Below are positions 4,711-12,129 of a stretch of DNA of 21,879 bases, piece by piece; the first letter of the stretch is position 1, and each line of letters opens with the position of its first letter. This stretch comes from a virus: positions 1-21,879 of IMG/VR virus record IMGVR_UViG_3300030329_005440. One strand, written 5' to 3'. Position numbers and translations under genes: made by a program. Below the pieces are notes generated by a model. It had not been told where the DNA came from. It saw nothing but the letters and a program-made list of their open reading frames with translations, and searched no databases.

Positions 4711-6169
4711 CAAAGCTTTCGTACGAGGCTTGATCGGCCCCGTTGGGTCTGGCAAATCCTACGCTTGTTGCGCCGAGATCTTTAGGCGAGCTGTCGAACA
4801 AAAACCAAGCCCAAGAGATGGCATAAAATATTCTCGAGCCGTTGTCGTGCGTAACTCCTACCCCATGCTGCGCACAACCACCCTCAAAACCTGGTTGGAG
4901 CTTTTCCCCGAGGATACCTGGGGGCCGGTGCGCATGGCTCCACCGATTACCCATCATTTGAAATTGCCCGCCAGGGAAGGAGCCGCCGGCATTGACCTCG
5001 AAGTTATTTTTTTGGCGCTGGACTCCGAGCGCGATACCAAAAAATTATTATCTCTTGAGATCTCTCACGCCTTTTGCAACGAATCTCGCGAGCTCCCGGT
5101 TTCGGTCATAGAGGCATTGACGCACCGAATCGGTCGATACCCGACAAAAGCCGACGGCGGCTGCACAGCTCCAGGCATTTGGCTCGATTCGAATCCTTCA
5201 GACAGCGACTCCTGGCTACATCGCGTTGCTGTTCGCGAACCGATCACCGGCAAATTTGCCTGGAATTTTTATCATCAGCCCCCTGGAGTTCTTGAAGCGA
5301 CCGCCGATGAAGTGCCCGATAAAAATCCCGAGGCCCAGGGATACACTCGAGCCGCGAACAAGTGGTGGAAAATTAATCCTGCCGCTGAAAACTACAACAA
5401 TTTGCCGTCAGGCTATTACCAACAACTGCTTGGTGGAAAGCAAGTGGACTGGATCAAATGCTACGCCGCCGGCCAATGGACGTATGTGAAAGAAGGCAAA
5501 CCCGTTTGGCCCGAATTTGACTCCGACCTAATGGTTTCCGATTTAACCATTGACCCCATGTCTACGGTCTATGTCGGCCTTGACTTTGGCCTCACACCGG
5601 CCGCTGTTTTTGCACAGCGCACAAAGCACGGGACCTGGCACGTTATTGGAGAATTGGTCACGTTCAGTATGGGCCTTCACCGTTTTGCTGAACTTTTAAA
5701 AAGCGAGATGGAGATTCGTTTTGATCGGCAAAACTTTGAGATCTACGGCGATCCGGCAGGATCACAACGAGATGCAACTTATGAGCATACATCTTTCGAA
5801 CACCTCAAAACGATGGGCATCTTGGCGCGTCCGACTCACAGCAACGTTTTCCGCATTCGCCGTGAGGCATCAGCTCTCCCTATGACTCGGTTGATTGATT
5901 CTAAACCAGGGTTACTGGTGGATCGCCAGTGTGAGCGGCTGATTAAAAGCTTGAGTGGTGGTTATCACTTCAAGCGCGTAAGCATGGGGAGCGGGCAAGA
6001 GCGATTCAAAGATGTGCCAAACAAAAACGAACACTCGCACGTCGGCGACGCCTTCGGCTACTGTATGTTAGGCGGCGGTGAAGCGCGCTCTCTCACTCAC
6101 GGGCACAACAAAAACTTTGCGCAACAAAAGCAACAAACAGCGAGTTTGGATTTTAATGTCTTCGATTGA
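4637..6169 (+). CDS. terL: Terminase large subunit (packaging ATPase and nuclease)
   Basis: The product is 510 residues. The start overlaps the small subunit gene by 74 nt; ATG 4637 (GGTGG 6 nt upstream) is used, with ATG 4658 as an alternative, and the family-like N-terminus NLDFSRSPTIWKFL lies after both. Walker A is GPVGSGKS at residues 34-41. FCNESRE with Glu149 fits the Walker B/catalytic glutamate region. The RNase H-like nuclease half has VGLDFGL (Asp316), YGDPAGSQRD (Asp372) and HVGDAFGY (Asp471) as the acidic triad. The protein powers DNA translocation into the prohead through the portal and cuts the concatemer. It is of the type found in many phages with headful or pac/cos packaging; the mode cannot be read from the sequence. 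Confidence 0.95.
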   Translation: MKKIPKSMNLDFSRSPTIWKFLNDDKAFVRGLIGPVGSGKSYACCAEIFRRAVEQKPSPRDGIKYSRAVVVRNSYPMLRTTTLKTWLELFPEDTWGPVRMAPPITHHLKLPAREGAAGIDLEVIFLALDSERDTKKLLSLEISHAFCNESRELPVSVIEALTHRIGRYPTKADGGCTAPGIWLDSNPSDSDSWLHRVAVREPITGKFAWNFYHQPPGVLEATADEVPDKNPEAQGYTRAANKWWKINPAAENYNNLPSGYYQQLLGGKQVDWIKCYAAGQWTYVKEGKPVWPEFDSDLMVSDLTIDPMSTVYVGLDFGLTPAAVFAQRTKHGTWHVIGELVTFSMGLHRFAELLKSEMEIRFDRQNFEIYGDPAGSQRDATYEHTSFEHLKTMGILARPTHSNVFRIRREASALPMTRLIDSKPGLLVDRQCERLIKSLSGGYHFKRVSMGSGQERFKDVPNKNEHSHVGDAFGYCMLGGGEARSLTHGHNKNFAQQKQQTASLDFNVFD

Positions 6170-6656
6170 TTTGCGCGAACTCAATCGCGTCTGCCGGCTC
6201 GATGGCAAGCGAAAAAAGCTTGTCCCGTTTCAGCCGTTTCACATGAAACTAATTCAACGTAACGAATTTGATATTTACATCGAAAAAATCATGCCAAATT
6301 GGAATGACTATTTACTGAGTTATGCCAACAACGGTTTAACGTTTACCGGCCTGGTTGACGGCAAAGTCTATGCTATTTTTGGGCTTATCTTGTACCCGAT
6401 CCCTGGACTAGCAGAAGCCTGGTTGGTCAGCGATAAAGACTTAGGCCGCGAAACTGTAGCTTTTCAGCGGGCGATTACCCGCTTTTTTCCCTTCATTGCC
6501 AAAAAAAAACAGCTCAGACGCATTCAGGTCATCATACGTACAAGTCACGTACGTTTTTTACGGTGGATAAAAAGGGTAGGATTCGTCGAGGAAGGCGTTA
6601 TGCGCAATTATGCGCCCGATGGTTCAAGTTTTACTTTATTTGCGAGGTTGTTTTAG
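6156..6656 (+). CDS. GNAT-fold protein (Gp13/DUF2833-like)
   Basis: The product is 166 residues from ATG 6156, which overlaps the terminase stop by 14 nt; upstream in-frame codons lie inside terminase and lack a ribosome binding site. The pattern is that of a divergent N-acetyltransferase fold: a strand pair (LTFTGLVDGKVYAIFGLIL), AEAWLVSDKD, a helix over the region ETVAFQRAITRFFPFIA, RRIQVII, HVRFLRWIKRVGFVEEG, then RNYAPDGSSFTLFARLF. Podoviruses of the T7 group and relatives often have such a protein near the terminase and portal genes, annotated Gp13 or GNAT family, with a reported role in virion morphogenesis. The acetyl-CoA loop (R/QxxGxG/A) is not obvious, so catalytic activity is doubtful. 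It may be structural. Confidence 0.7.
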   Translation: MSSIDLRELNRVCRLDGKRKKLVPFQPFHMKLIQRNEFDIYIEKIMPNWNDYLLSYANNGLTFTGLVDGKVYAIFGLILYPIPGLAEAWLVSDKDLGRETVAFQRAITRFFPFIAKKKQLRRIQVIIRTSHVRFLRWIKRVGFVEEGVMRNYAPDGSSFTLFARLF

Positions 6657-6914
6657 ATGGGCGGTATCTTCAAAGCTCCACCAGCACCAGCCCCAGCTCC
6701 TCCCCCGGAGGTTAGCGAGGCGACTACCCGACGTGAAGAGCGCGTCGAAGCGGATGAACGGCAGCAAAAAAAATCGTTAGCCCGTCGTCGTCGTGCGCAA
6801 TCAGGCCGACAAGCCGGGCTTATGTCGCCGCTGCGCGATGATCCCGCCAAAGGTGTTGAGCCGTTGCAAGAAACGCTGGGAGTTCCCCGCAAACGCCGCA
6901 CTTACAGTGTGTAA
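6657..6914 (+). CDS. Small proline- and arginine-rich phage protein, unknown function
   Basis: The product is 85 residues, starting immediately after the previous stop codon and ending immediately before the portal start codon. The N-terminus is MGGIFKAPPAPAPAPPPEV, followed by a highly charged segment (TTRREERVEADERQQKKSL) and RRRRAQSGRQAGLMSPL. Similar proteins with a glycine-rich start, a proline tract and an RRxGRxS/L motif are frequent next to portal genes of podoviruses and are not functionally defined. The lack of any spacer and the retained frame support a real gene translated by coupling. There is no hydrophobic segment. It could be a minor head or tail-assembly factor, by position only. 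Confidence 0.75.
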   Translation: MGGIFKAPPAPAPAPPPEVSEATTRREERVEADERQQKKSLARRRRAQSGRQAGLMSPLRDDPAKGVEPLQETLGVPRKRRTYSV

Positions 6915-8513
6915 ATGTCAATTGATCCGAAAAAATTAAAGAAACGATTTGAAACGGCGCACCGTCACAAAGAACAGTGGCGAACGATTTATGAAGAAGC
7001 GTACCGGTTCATGTTGCCGCACCGAAACCAGTATGACGGCTACGGAGATTCCGATGTGCCGGGTCAAGACAAGACCGATCCTGTTTTTGACAGCACGGCA
7101 CAAATGTCGTTGCAACGTTTAGCGAATCGTATTCAAAGTGGGTTGTTCCCGCCGCAGCGAAACTGGTGTCGCCTCATCGCGGGCAATCAAATTCCGCGAG
7201 ATGCCAAACCGATCTTGCAAGAAAGTTTAGATGTCTATACTGACGTCCTTTTCGATACGATGAAACAGAGTCAGTTCGACTTGGCCATGGGAGAATTTCT
7301 GCTCGACCTGTGCATCGGCACGGCCGTGATGATGATTCAAAAAGGTGATGATGATACCCAGCCGATAAAATTTACACCCATTAGCCCTTTTCAAATTGCC
7401 TTTGAGGAAGGCCCGCACGGGACCGTAGAAAATGTTTATCGCAAACAAAGAAGACCTTTCGAGAACATTGCGCGCGAATGGCCTGACGCTGAGATTCCCA
7501 AGTCCATGAAAGACAGCTATCGGGAGCGCCCGACAGAGCTCGTCGATTTGTGTGAAAGCATTTATTATGACAGTTCGAAAAAATTGTTTTGCTACTATGT
7601 GACCGACAAAACGTTTGAAAATGTTTTGGTCTATGATGAATTGAAAAATTCCCCATACATTGTGAGTCGGTGGCTTAAAGTGGCGGGTGAGCGTTACGGT
7701 AGAGGACCGGCATTAAGTGTTTTAGGGGACACAAAGACCTTGAATAAAGTCACCGAGTTGACGCTCAAAGGTGCGAGCCTGAGTATTGGCGGGGTCTATA
7801 CGGCGAAAGATGACGGGGTGCTTAATCCCTCAACGATTTCTATTGTGCCGGGGGCGATCATTCCAGTGGCCTCAAACGCCAGTGGTGGCGCGGGTCCGAG
7901 TTTGTTGCCGCTACCACGATCAGGCGATGCGCAAATGTCTCAAATTGTGTCAGCCGATATGCGCATGGCCATCAAAAAAGGTTTGTACGATGAAAGCTTA
8001 CCTCCGGACACAATGAGTGCTCGGTCTGCGACCGAGGTTGCGGAGAGAATGAAAGAACTCAGCCAAAATTTGGGTAGTGCTTTTGGTAGGCTGATTTCTG
8101 AAACGATGATTCCGATCGTCAGGCAAACACTTACGATAATGGATGAGCAAGGTTTGATTCAAATGCCGTTGAAAGTAAACGGTCTACAAGTGCAAGTGCA
8201 ACCGCAGTCTCCTTTAGCGATGGCCCAAAACATGGACAAACTGAACGAACTGCAAACCTTTGTCGCGATGGCCCAGGGCCTGGGACCGCAGGGCGCGCAA
8301 ATGTTACCGATGATTATGAATATGGAGCGTGCGGCCGACTACGCGGCTGATCTGATCGGTATTCCGCAGTCCATAAGAACGTCGCCGCAGGAGCGTGCGG
8401 AGATGGTTCAACAAGCCCAGGCGGTCATGCAAAATGTGCAGAGAGCGCAGCAAAACGTGAACGTTCCGAGTGATGAACAAGTGAACGCTGCCATGGACGG
8501 CACAATGCAATGA
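6915..8513 (+). CDS. Portal protein (T7-type head-tail connector)
   Basis: The product is 532 residues, almost the same length as T7 gp8 (536). The N-terminus (RFETAHRHKEQWRTIYEEAY, then RFMLPHR) and FDSTAQMSLQRLANRIQSGLFPP are typical of the bacteriophage head-to-tail connecting protein family. YGRGPALSVLGDTKTLNKV is the conserved central block, and MSARSATEVAERMKEL precedes the long tunnel helix. The C-terminus (from about residue 490) is a Gln-rich helical barrel-like tail. Twelve copies form the ring at the unique vertex, through which DNA enters during packaging and leaves during infection. The start codon follows the previous stop with no gap, and the end overlaps the next gene as ATGA. 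Confidence 0.95.
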   Translation: MSIDPKKLKKRFETAHRHKEQWRTIYEEAYRFMLPHRNQYDGYGDSDVPGQDKTDPVFDSTAQMSLQRLANRIQSGLFPPQRNWCRLIAGNQIPRDAKPILQESLDVYTDVLFDTMKQSQFDLAMGEFLLDLCIGTAVMMIQKGDDDTQPIKFTPISPFQIAFEEGPHGTVENVYRKQRRPFENIAREWPDAEIPKSMKDSYRERPTELVDLCESIYYDSSKKLFCYYVTDKTFENVLVYDELKNSPYIVSRWLKVAGERYGRGPALSVLGDTKTLNKVTELTLKGASLSIGGVYTAKDDGVLNPSTISIVPGAIIPVASNASGGAGPSLLPLPRSGDAQMSQIVSADMRMAIKKGLYDESLPPDTMSARSATEVAERMKELSQNLGSAFGRLISETMIPIVRQTLTIMDEQGLIQMPLKVNGLQVQVQPQSPLAMAQNMDKLNELQTFVAMAQGLGPQGAQMLPMIMNMERAADYAADLIGIPQSIRTSPQERAEMVQQAQAVMQNVQRAQQNVNVPSDEQVNAAMDGTMQ

Positions 8514-8797
8514 CCGTCCGGTCCATTAACACACCCGGCTGGAGTGGTTTGAATGCGACCGTTGCTGATACACAAAAAACCAAAATTACGAAAGAACAAA
8601 AAGAAATCGATCTGGCGTGCGCGCGTGCTTTTAAAACAGTTGATGGAAAAAAATTTTTAAACTATTTAAAAACCAAAACGCTGGATCAGCCAGCGTGGGT
8701 TCCCGGCGTTGATGCTTCTTTTGGGTATGCTCGGGAAGGTCAAAATTCAATTGTTAGAGAAATTTTTAACCGAATAGAAAGGGCCGAAAATGAGTGA
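8510..8797 (+). CDS. Bbp19-like small phage protein
   Basis: The product is 95 residues; the start overlaps the portal stop (ATGA) and the end overlaps the scaffold start by 8 nt. After an unstructured first third, ARAFKTVDGKKFLNYLKTKTL and YAREGQNSIVREIFNRIER fit the small helical Bbp19 type of protein found between portal and scaffold genes in podoviruses resembling Bordetella phage BPP-1. The characteristic features are A-x2-F-x-T-x-DG-x2-(V/F)-L in the first half and a late (R)EGQ-x-x(V/L)-x2-I. Its function is not established; the constant position between portal and scaffold suggests a head-assembly accessory. Confidence 0.7.
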   Translation: MTVRSINTPGWSGLNATVADTQKTKITKEQKEIDLACARAFKTVDGKKFLNYLKTKTLDQPAWVPGVDASFGYAREGQNSIVREIFNRIERAENE

Positions 8798-9596
8798 AGT
8801 CGATAACCCTGTAGCAGAATCAGAAAACGAAAAAGTTGGTTTAATGGCTAACGCTGAAGTCGAAGTTGAAGAAAAGGTGGAGGCTGATCCCGAGCCGATG
8901 GCTCACTTGGATCAACCAAAGGGAGAAGAGCCCGCCGAAAAAGCAGAGCGACCCGAATGGTTGCCGGAAAAATTCTGGAAGAAAGAAAAAATTGATAATG
9001 AAAGTTTAGCTAAAAGTTATGCCGAGCTCGAAAACAAATTGCGCGCCGGAAAGCACAAAGCTCCGAAGGAATACGATCTTAAATCAATTGTGGATGCTGG
9101 CGTGGCTGCCGATGACCCAACGGTTGATGTTTTTAAAACGTGGGCCAAAGACCACGGTATTAGCCAGGATGCTTTTGAAGAATTATCGACGAAATATTTG
9201 GAGGTGAACAGTGAAAATCTTGAAGACCAAGTTATTGATATTGAGCGTGAACGTGCGGATTTGGGTAAAAACGCGAATGAAATCATTGAAGGAAATGTGC
9301 GCTGGGGTCGCTCAATGGTTCAAAAAGACTTAATCACCGAGCAAGAATACTCCGAGCTCGAGGTCTTAGGTCAGACAGCTAATGGTCAACGGCTCATTCA
9401 AAAAATGCGAGCCATGATGGGCGAGCGCACTTTGCCGACGATGGCGGTTGACGCAGGAAATGAAGATCGAGATCTCACCGAAAGTGAGGCGCGACAAATG
9501 ATGAGCGATGAGCGATATGGCGTCGATCCCCAATACACTCGCCAAGTTGAAAAGAAATTTGAAAAACTGTACCCAGGGACACATCAAGGAGGTTAG
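8790..9596 (+). CDS. Capsid scaffolding protein
   Basis: The product is 268 residues. The first 50 residues are very acidic and low complexity. They are followed by ERPEWLPEKFWKKEKIDNESLAKSYAELENKL, in particular the (R)PEWLPEKFW and L-x-K-S-Y-x-EL-E elements, the hallmark of podovirus capsid-assembly scaffolding proteins. The middle contains a helical domain with long charged helices (EVNSENLEDQVIDIERERADL), and the C-terminus is basic and ends LYPGTHQGG, consistent with capsid contact. Scaffold guides coat protein assembly into a prohead and leaves before or during packaging. Position just upstream of the coat gene is as expected, but here an AT-rich island separates the two. Confidence 0.88.
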   Translation: MSEVDNPVAESENEKVGLMANAEVEVEEKVEADPEPMAHLDQPKGEEPAEKAERPEWLPEKFWKKEKIDNESLAKSYAELENKLRAGKHKAPKEYDLKSIVDAGVAADDPTVDVFKTWAKDHGISQDAFEELSTKYLEVNSENLEDQVIDIERERADLGKNANEIIEGNVRWGRSMVQKDLITEQEYSELEVLGQTANGQRLIQKMRAMMGERTLPTMAVDAGNEDRDLTESEARQMMSDERYGVDPQYTRQVEKKFEKLYPGTHQGG

Positions 9597-9598
9597 AT

Positions 9599-9712
9599 AT
9601 GCCAGGAAAAGGACCGTACGGTCACAATTCTCCAGTAAAAAAAGGGCGCAGCCGACCTAAATTTTGTTTAAGTTTGCATATGATAATGATAAGTTTCCGC
9701 CAAATTATTTGA
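9599..9712 (+). CDS. Short phage protein, probably truncated at its 3' end
   Basis: An excellent ribosome binding site (AAGGAGG, 9587-9593) sits 5 nt before ATG 9599. The first 21 residues, MPGKGPYGHNSPVKKGRSRP then K, look like the very short basic proteins found between scaffold and capsid genes of podoviruses. After that the frame reads FCLSLHMIMISFRQII and stops, in DNA that has abruptly become AT-rich. The natural end has therefore probably been replaced or frameshifted: one extra T in the run at 9662-9665 would join this frame to the following broken gene. The start is well supported; the C-terminal third is doubtful. Confidence 0.5.
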   Translation: MPGKGPYGHNSPVKKGRSRPKFCLSLHMIMISFRQII

Positions 9713-9973
9713 TACATAAAACAAAATACTCAGAAAACCTCAACTCTGTAGAATCTGCCATCTATAAAATTGATGATCTCATTTCTAAAAGTGCAAGATA
9801 TAGAGGATATGAAAAAAAACTGTATAGAGTTACTAAAGGTTCATTCAAAGATCCACCCGGACTTTTTTCATGAAGCACCTAGATTTGGCATAATTCAAAT
9901 GCAGAGAGGAGGGCAAAAACAACATCCAACGCAATTGCAATTTAATCTAGAAGCAGGTTATTTCTACAAATAA
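9661..9973 (+). pseudogene. Frame-broken gene in the AT-rich island, unknown function
   Basis: The first part is open in one frame from 9661 to 9873 (FKFAYDNDKFPPNYLIHKTK, later IDDLISKSARYRGYEKK) but has no ATG; a TTG at 9664 is the only start-like codon. The second part is open in another frame to a TAA at 9971-9973 (KNCIELLKVHSKIHPDFF, HEAPRFGIIQMQRGGQKQ, FNLEAGYFYK). Removing one A from the A8 run at 9812-9819 joins them into a smooth sequence of about 100 residues (RGYEKNCIELLKVH). No family is recognised. Base composition (about 32% GC by hand count) differs from the flanking genes. It may be a decayed accessory gene, a gene using slippage on the A run, or an artefact of homopolymer miscalling. 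Confidence 0.5.
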
Positions 9974-9992
9974 AAAAAGGAAGATACAAAGA

Positions 9993-10028
9993 AAAAAGCC
10001 CAGCTAATTGGAGTTAACTGAGCTTTTT
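9993..10028 (+). terminator. Intrinsic terminator after the broken gene
   Basis: AAAAAGC-C-CAG (9993-10003) pairs with CTG-A-GCTTTTT (10018-10028), 10 pairs with one mismatch, loop of 14 nt, ending in a T5 run. The leading A tract makes it potentially bidirectional. It would end transcripts from the terminase-scaffold operon. Confidence 0.6.
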
Positions 10029-10318
10029 GTTGAAACAAATTTTAGTACGTTTCGATTGAGTAAATTTAGCGTAGCACGAAGGCATACAAATGTCTACCTT
10101 TTTTTTCAGCTAAAAGGTTATGCGAAAAAGAAAAAGTAAAGGATTAAGTCATCATATTGTGGTTGTCTAAACGCTAAATACTACATCTAGCTTTACAACA
10201 GCCTTTTTTTTTGATAACTTTGCCATAATCGATAACCTTTTGGGCCGGTTAAACCAATAGGCCGGCATTGCCGATAACCTGAAAAAAACTTTTTTTTAAT
10301 TTTTTTAGGAGACTAAAA
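10029..10318 (+). promoter_or_regulatory. Non-coding, AT-rich leader of the capsid gene
   Basis: No convincing gene is seen in these 290 nt on either strand. From the 5' side they hold a palindrome TTTGTT-GA-AACAAA (10026-10039), the hairpin with T9 (10162-10212), three copies of GATAAC (10213, 10231 and 10273), and GCCGG/CCGGC arms (10244-10248 and 10262-10266). Oligo-A/T tracts and the capsid ribosome binding site AGGAG (10307-10311) follow. A promoter for the capsid genes is expected here, but no clear sigma-70 -35/-10 pair with correct spacing was found; a phage-specific promoter is possible. Confidence 0.4.
10162..10212 (+). terminator. Second terminator-like hairpin before the capsid gene
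   Basis: GTTGT (10162-10166), AAA (10169-10171) and GCT (10173-10175) pair with AGC, TTT and ACAAC (10189-10199) with small bulges, followed within a few bases by a T9 run (10204-10212). It could be a second terminator or a processing site. The bulged stem makes it weaker than the first. Confidence 0.4.
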
Positions 10319-11167
10319 ATGGCAGTGTCAATTTCAAACGCATTTGTCCAGCTCTTCGATGCCGAAGTGCATCAAGCTATGCAAGGCGCCAGCGTTCTCG
10401 ACGGAACCGTCAGAATGCGTACCGGCGTTGAAGGTAGTACCTATAAATTCCCGAAGATCGGAAAAGGTGTAGCTTCGATTAGAGTTCCACAAAGTGATGT
10501 GGTCCCACTTAATGTGACGTATTCCCAAGTAACCGCGACGCTCAGTGATTATGCGGCAAGCGAATACACCGACGTGTTCCATCAAGCAAAAGTCAACTTT
10601 AACGAGCGCAATGAACTGGCTCAAGTTGTTGGCCAGGCTATGGCGCGACGTCAAGATCAAGTTATCCTTGATGCTCTCGGTGCAGCTTCAAGCCCCGAAA
10701 CGGTTGCAAACACCGTTGTCACCAGCGGATCGGCAACAGCCAGCAATTTGAACGTCGGAAAAATCAGGGAGACTAAAAAACTTTTTGATAAAAACAACGT
10801 TCCTCAATCGGATCGTTATATGGCGATCCACGCTGATTCCCTAGCAAGTCTGCTGACCGATTCAACAGCGACTTCAATTGATTACAACCAAGTCAAACCT
10901 TTGGTTGATGGTCAAATCAATCAATTTTTAGGATTCAATATTGTAGTCATGGGCGATCGCGATGAGGGCGGTTTACCCGACGACGGTACAGATCGAACCA
11001 TTTATGCCTGGCATAAAAACTCGATCGGGTGCGCCGTTGGCCTCGGGCCAAAAATTGAAATCAATTACGTTGCTGAGAAGACATCTTTCTTAGTCACTTC
11101 AATGTTTAGCGCTGGTGCTGTTGCCGTGGATGATGAAGCCATTGCAACCATTACTTGTCGCTTATAA
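10319..11167 (+). CDS. Major capsid protein
   Basis: The product is 282 residues, started by AGGAG (10307-10311) 7 nt before the ATG. The N-terminal block (SNAFVQLFDAEVHQAMQGAS, LDGTVRMRTGVEGSTYKFPKIGKG), the central YTDVFHQAKVNFNERNELAQVVGQAMARRQDQVILDAL, and the C-terminal KNSIGCAVGLGPKIEINYVAEKTSFLVTSMFSAGAVAVDDEAI match capsid proteins of marine and BPP-1-like podoviruses with the HK97 fold. These are smaller than T7 gp10A (344). It follows the scaffold after the AT-rich island and is bracketed by terminators, with its own long leader, as expected for the most abundantly made protein. Confidence 0.92.
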   Translation: MAVSISNAFVQLFDAEVHQAMQGASVLDGTVRMRTGVEGSTYKFPKIGKGVASIRVPQSDVVPLNVTYSQVTATLSDYAASEYTDVFHQAKVNFNERNELAQVVGQAMARRQDQVILDALGAASSPETVANTVVTSGSATASNLNVGKIRETKKLFDKNNVPQSDRYMAIHADSLASLLTDSTATSIDYNQVKPLVDGQINQFLGFNIVVMGDRDEGGLPDDGTDRTIYAWHKNSIGCAVGLGPKIEINYVAEKTSFLVTSMFSAGAVAVDDEAIATITCRL

Positions 11168-11185
11168 TTTAAAGGAGATTTTCAT

Positions 11186-11464
11186 ATGGCTTTTGATGCA
11201 GCAGGACTCAACACAATCTCCGCAAGCAAGAGCGGAAACGCTCCCGCCTTGTTCAGCTACGCGACGACGGATACGATTGCCACTGTGAATACGGCAAACT
11301 ACTTCACGACAGTGGCCGATCTGTTCGAAGTGGGAGACATTATCTTTGCTCGAACCTCAACCGGCGGGACGCAAGTTGTTTCAATTTGCTTTGTCGCCAG
11401 CGTCAGCGGCACGTCCATTGACGTCACCGACGGGTTGACCGTAACAGCGACTGACTCAGACTAA
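11186..11464 (+). CDS. Putative head decoration protein
   Basis: The product is 92 residues with a strong ribosome binding site (AAAGGAGA) upstream. It is Ala/Thr/Ser/Gly-rich and beta-like: LNTISASKSGNAPALFSY, ATTDTIATVNTANYFTTVADLF, EVGDIIFARTS, then a strand-rich end (TVTATDSD). The pattern T(D)TIATVxTAxYF followed by VGDxI is common in small proteins encoded immediately after the capsid gene in many phages, usually without assigned function. Position in the same terminator-delimited unit as the capsid suggests high copy number, so a decoration or head-stabilising protein is the simplest guess. Direct evidence for that role is lacking. Confidence 0.7.
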   Translation: MAFDAAGLNTISASKSGNAPALFSYATTDTIATVNTANYFTTVADLFEVGDIIFARTSTGGTQVVSICFVASVSGTSIDVTDGLTVTATDSD

Positions 11465-11470
11465 GTGGTG

Positions 11471-11499
11471 GGGGAGCCTTGTGCTCCCCTCCTCTTTTT
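11471..11499 (+). terminator. Strong intrinsic terminator after the capsid unit
   Basis: GGGGAGC (11471-11477), loop CTTGT, GCTCCCC (11483-11489), then TCCTCTTTTT. A perfect 7-bp GC-rich stem with a short loop and a T5 end. It separates the capsid and decoration genes from the tail genes, and partial read-through would set lower tail gene expression, as the T-phi terminator after gene 10 does in T7. Confidence 0.85.
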
Positions 11500-11514
11500 A
11501 AAAGGATTTTTGGA

Positions 11515-12129
11515 ATGGCCATTGGCGATTCAGACGTAAGCATTTGCAATGATGCCCTCCTCCTTCTCGGAGCCGAGGGCATTACGTCTTTTACAGACGG
11601 CACAACGGCGGGATCTTTGTGTAACAGTTTTTATTCCCGTGTTAAAAATTTAACACTCTCGATGTACCCCTGGAGTTTTAGCTTAGCCAAACAAGAATTA
11701 ACCCAAGACAGTGGTTCGCCCACAACCGAATGGACTTATCAGTATCTTTTGCCGGGCGATTTAATAACGCACGTTCCGCGCGCCGTTTTTACCAGCAGCG
11801 CTGCCGGCGCAGCCCAGTTCAAAGACTGGGACATTAGTGGTCAATACTTGATGACCGATGCCACAACGATTTTTATTGATTACCAGAAAGACGTTGCTGA
11901 AGCTTCTTTGCCGCCCTACTTTGTGCAACTTCTTATTTATCAAATGACCTGGCATTTAGCCGAGCCGGTGACCGATCAAACTACTAAGGGTGATTATTGG
12001 CGCGCCATTGCGCTTGGCAATCCTTCCGAGAATGGACGCGGCGGTTATTTTAGGCAAGCAGCGAACATCGATGGTTCCGGGCAAACCCCGAACTTTATTA
12101 ACGACTACCCATTAACGGCGGTGCGATGA
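11515..12129 (+). CDS. Tail tubular protein A (T7 gp11-like adaptor)
   Basis: The product is 204 residues. ATG 11515 is chosen because AAAGGA (11501-11506) sits 8 nt upstream; the longer frame upstream runs back into the terminator. The N-terminal block SDVSICNDALLLLGAEGITSFTDGT, then CNSFYSRVKNLTLSMYPWSFSLAKQEL, and the later YLLPGDL are typical of the gp11 family (T7 gp11 is 196 residues). Twelve copies form the adaptor ring under the portal that receives the nozzle. It overlaps the next gene by ATGA, consistent with the paired gp11-gp12 arrangement. Confidence 0.9.
   Translation: MAIGDSDVSICNDALLLLGAEGITSFTDGTTAGSLCNSFYSRVKNLTLSMYPWSFSLAKQELTQDSGSPTTEWTYQYLLPGDLITHVPRAVFTSSAAGAAQFKDWDISGQYLMTDATTIFIDYQKDVAEASLPPYFVQLLIYQMTWHLAEPVTDQTTKGDYWRAIALGNPSENGRGGYFRQAANIDGSGQTPNFINDYPLTAVR

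Noticed and set aside
6501-6509. A9 run in the GNAT-like gene as a possible frameshift
   Set aside because: The reading frame and the fold pattern continue unbroken across it.
6536-6554. ACGTAC-N7-GTACGT inverted repeat in the GNAT-like gene, similar in words to the 375-395 palindrome
   Set aside because: The arms are in the opposite arrangement and the spacing of the GTAC cores differs, and it lies within coding sequence; probably chance.
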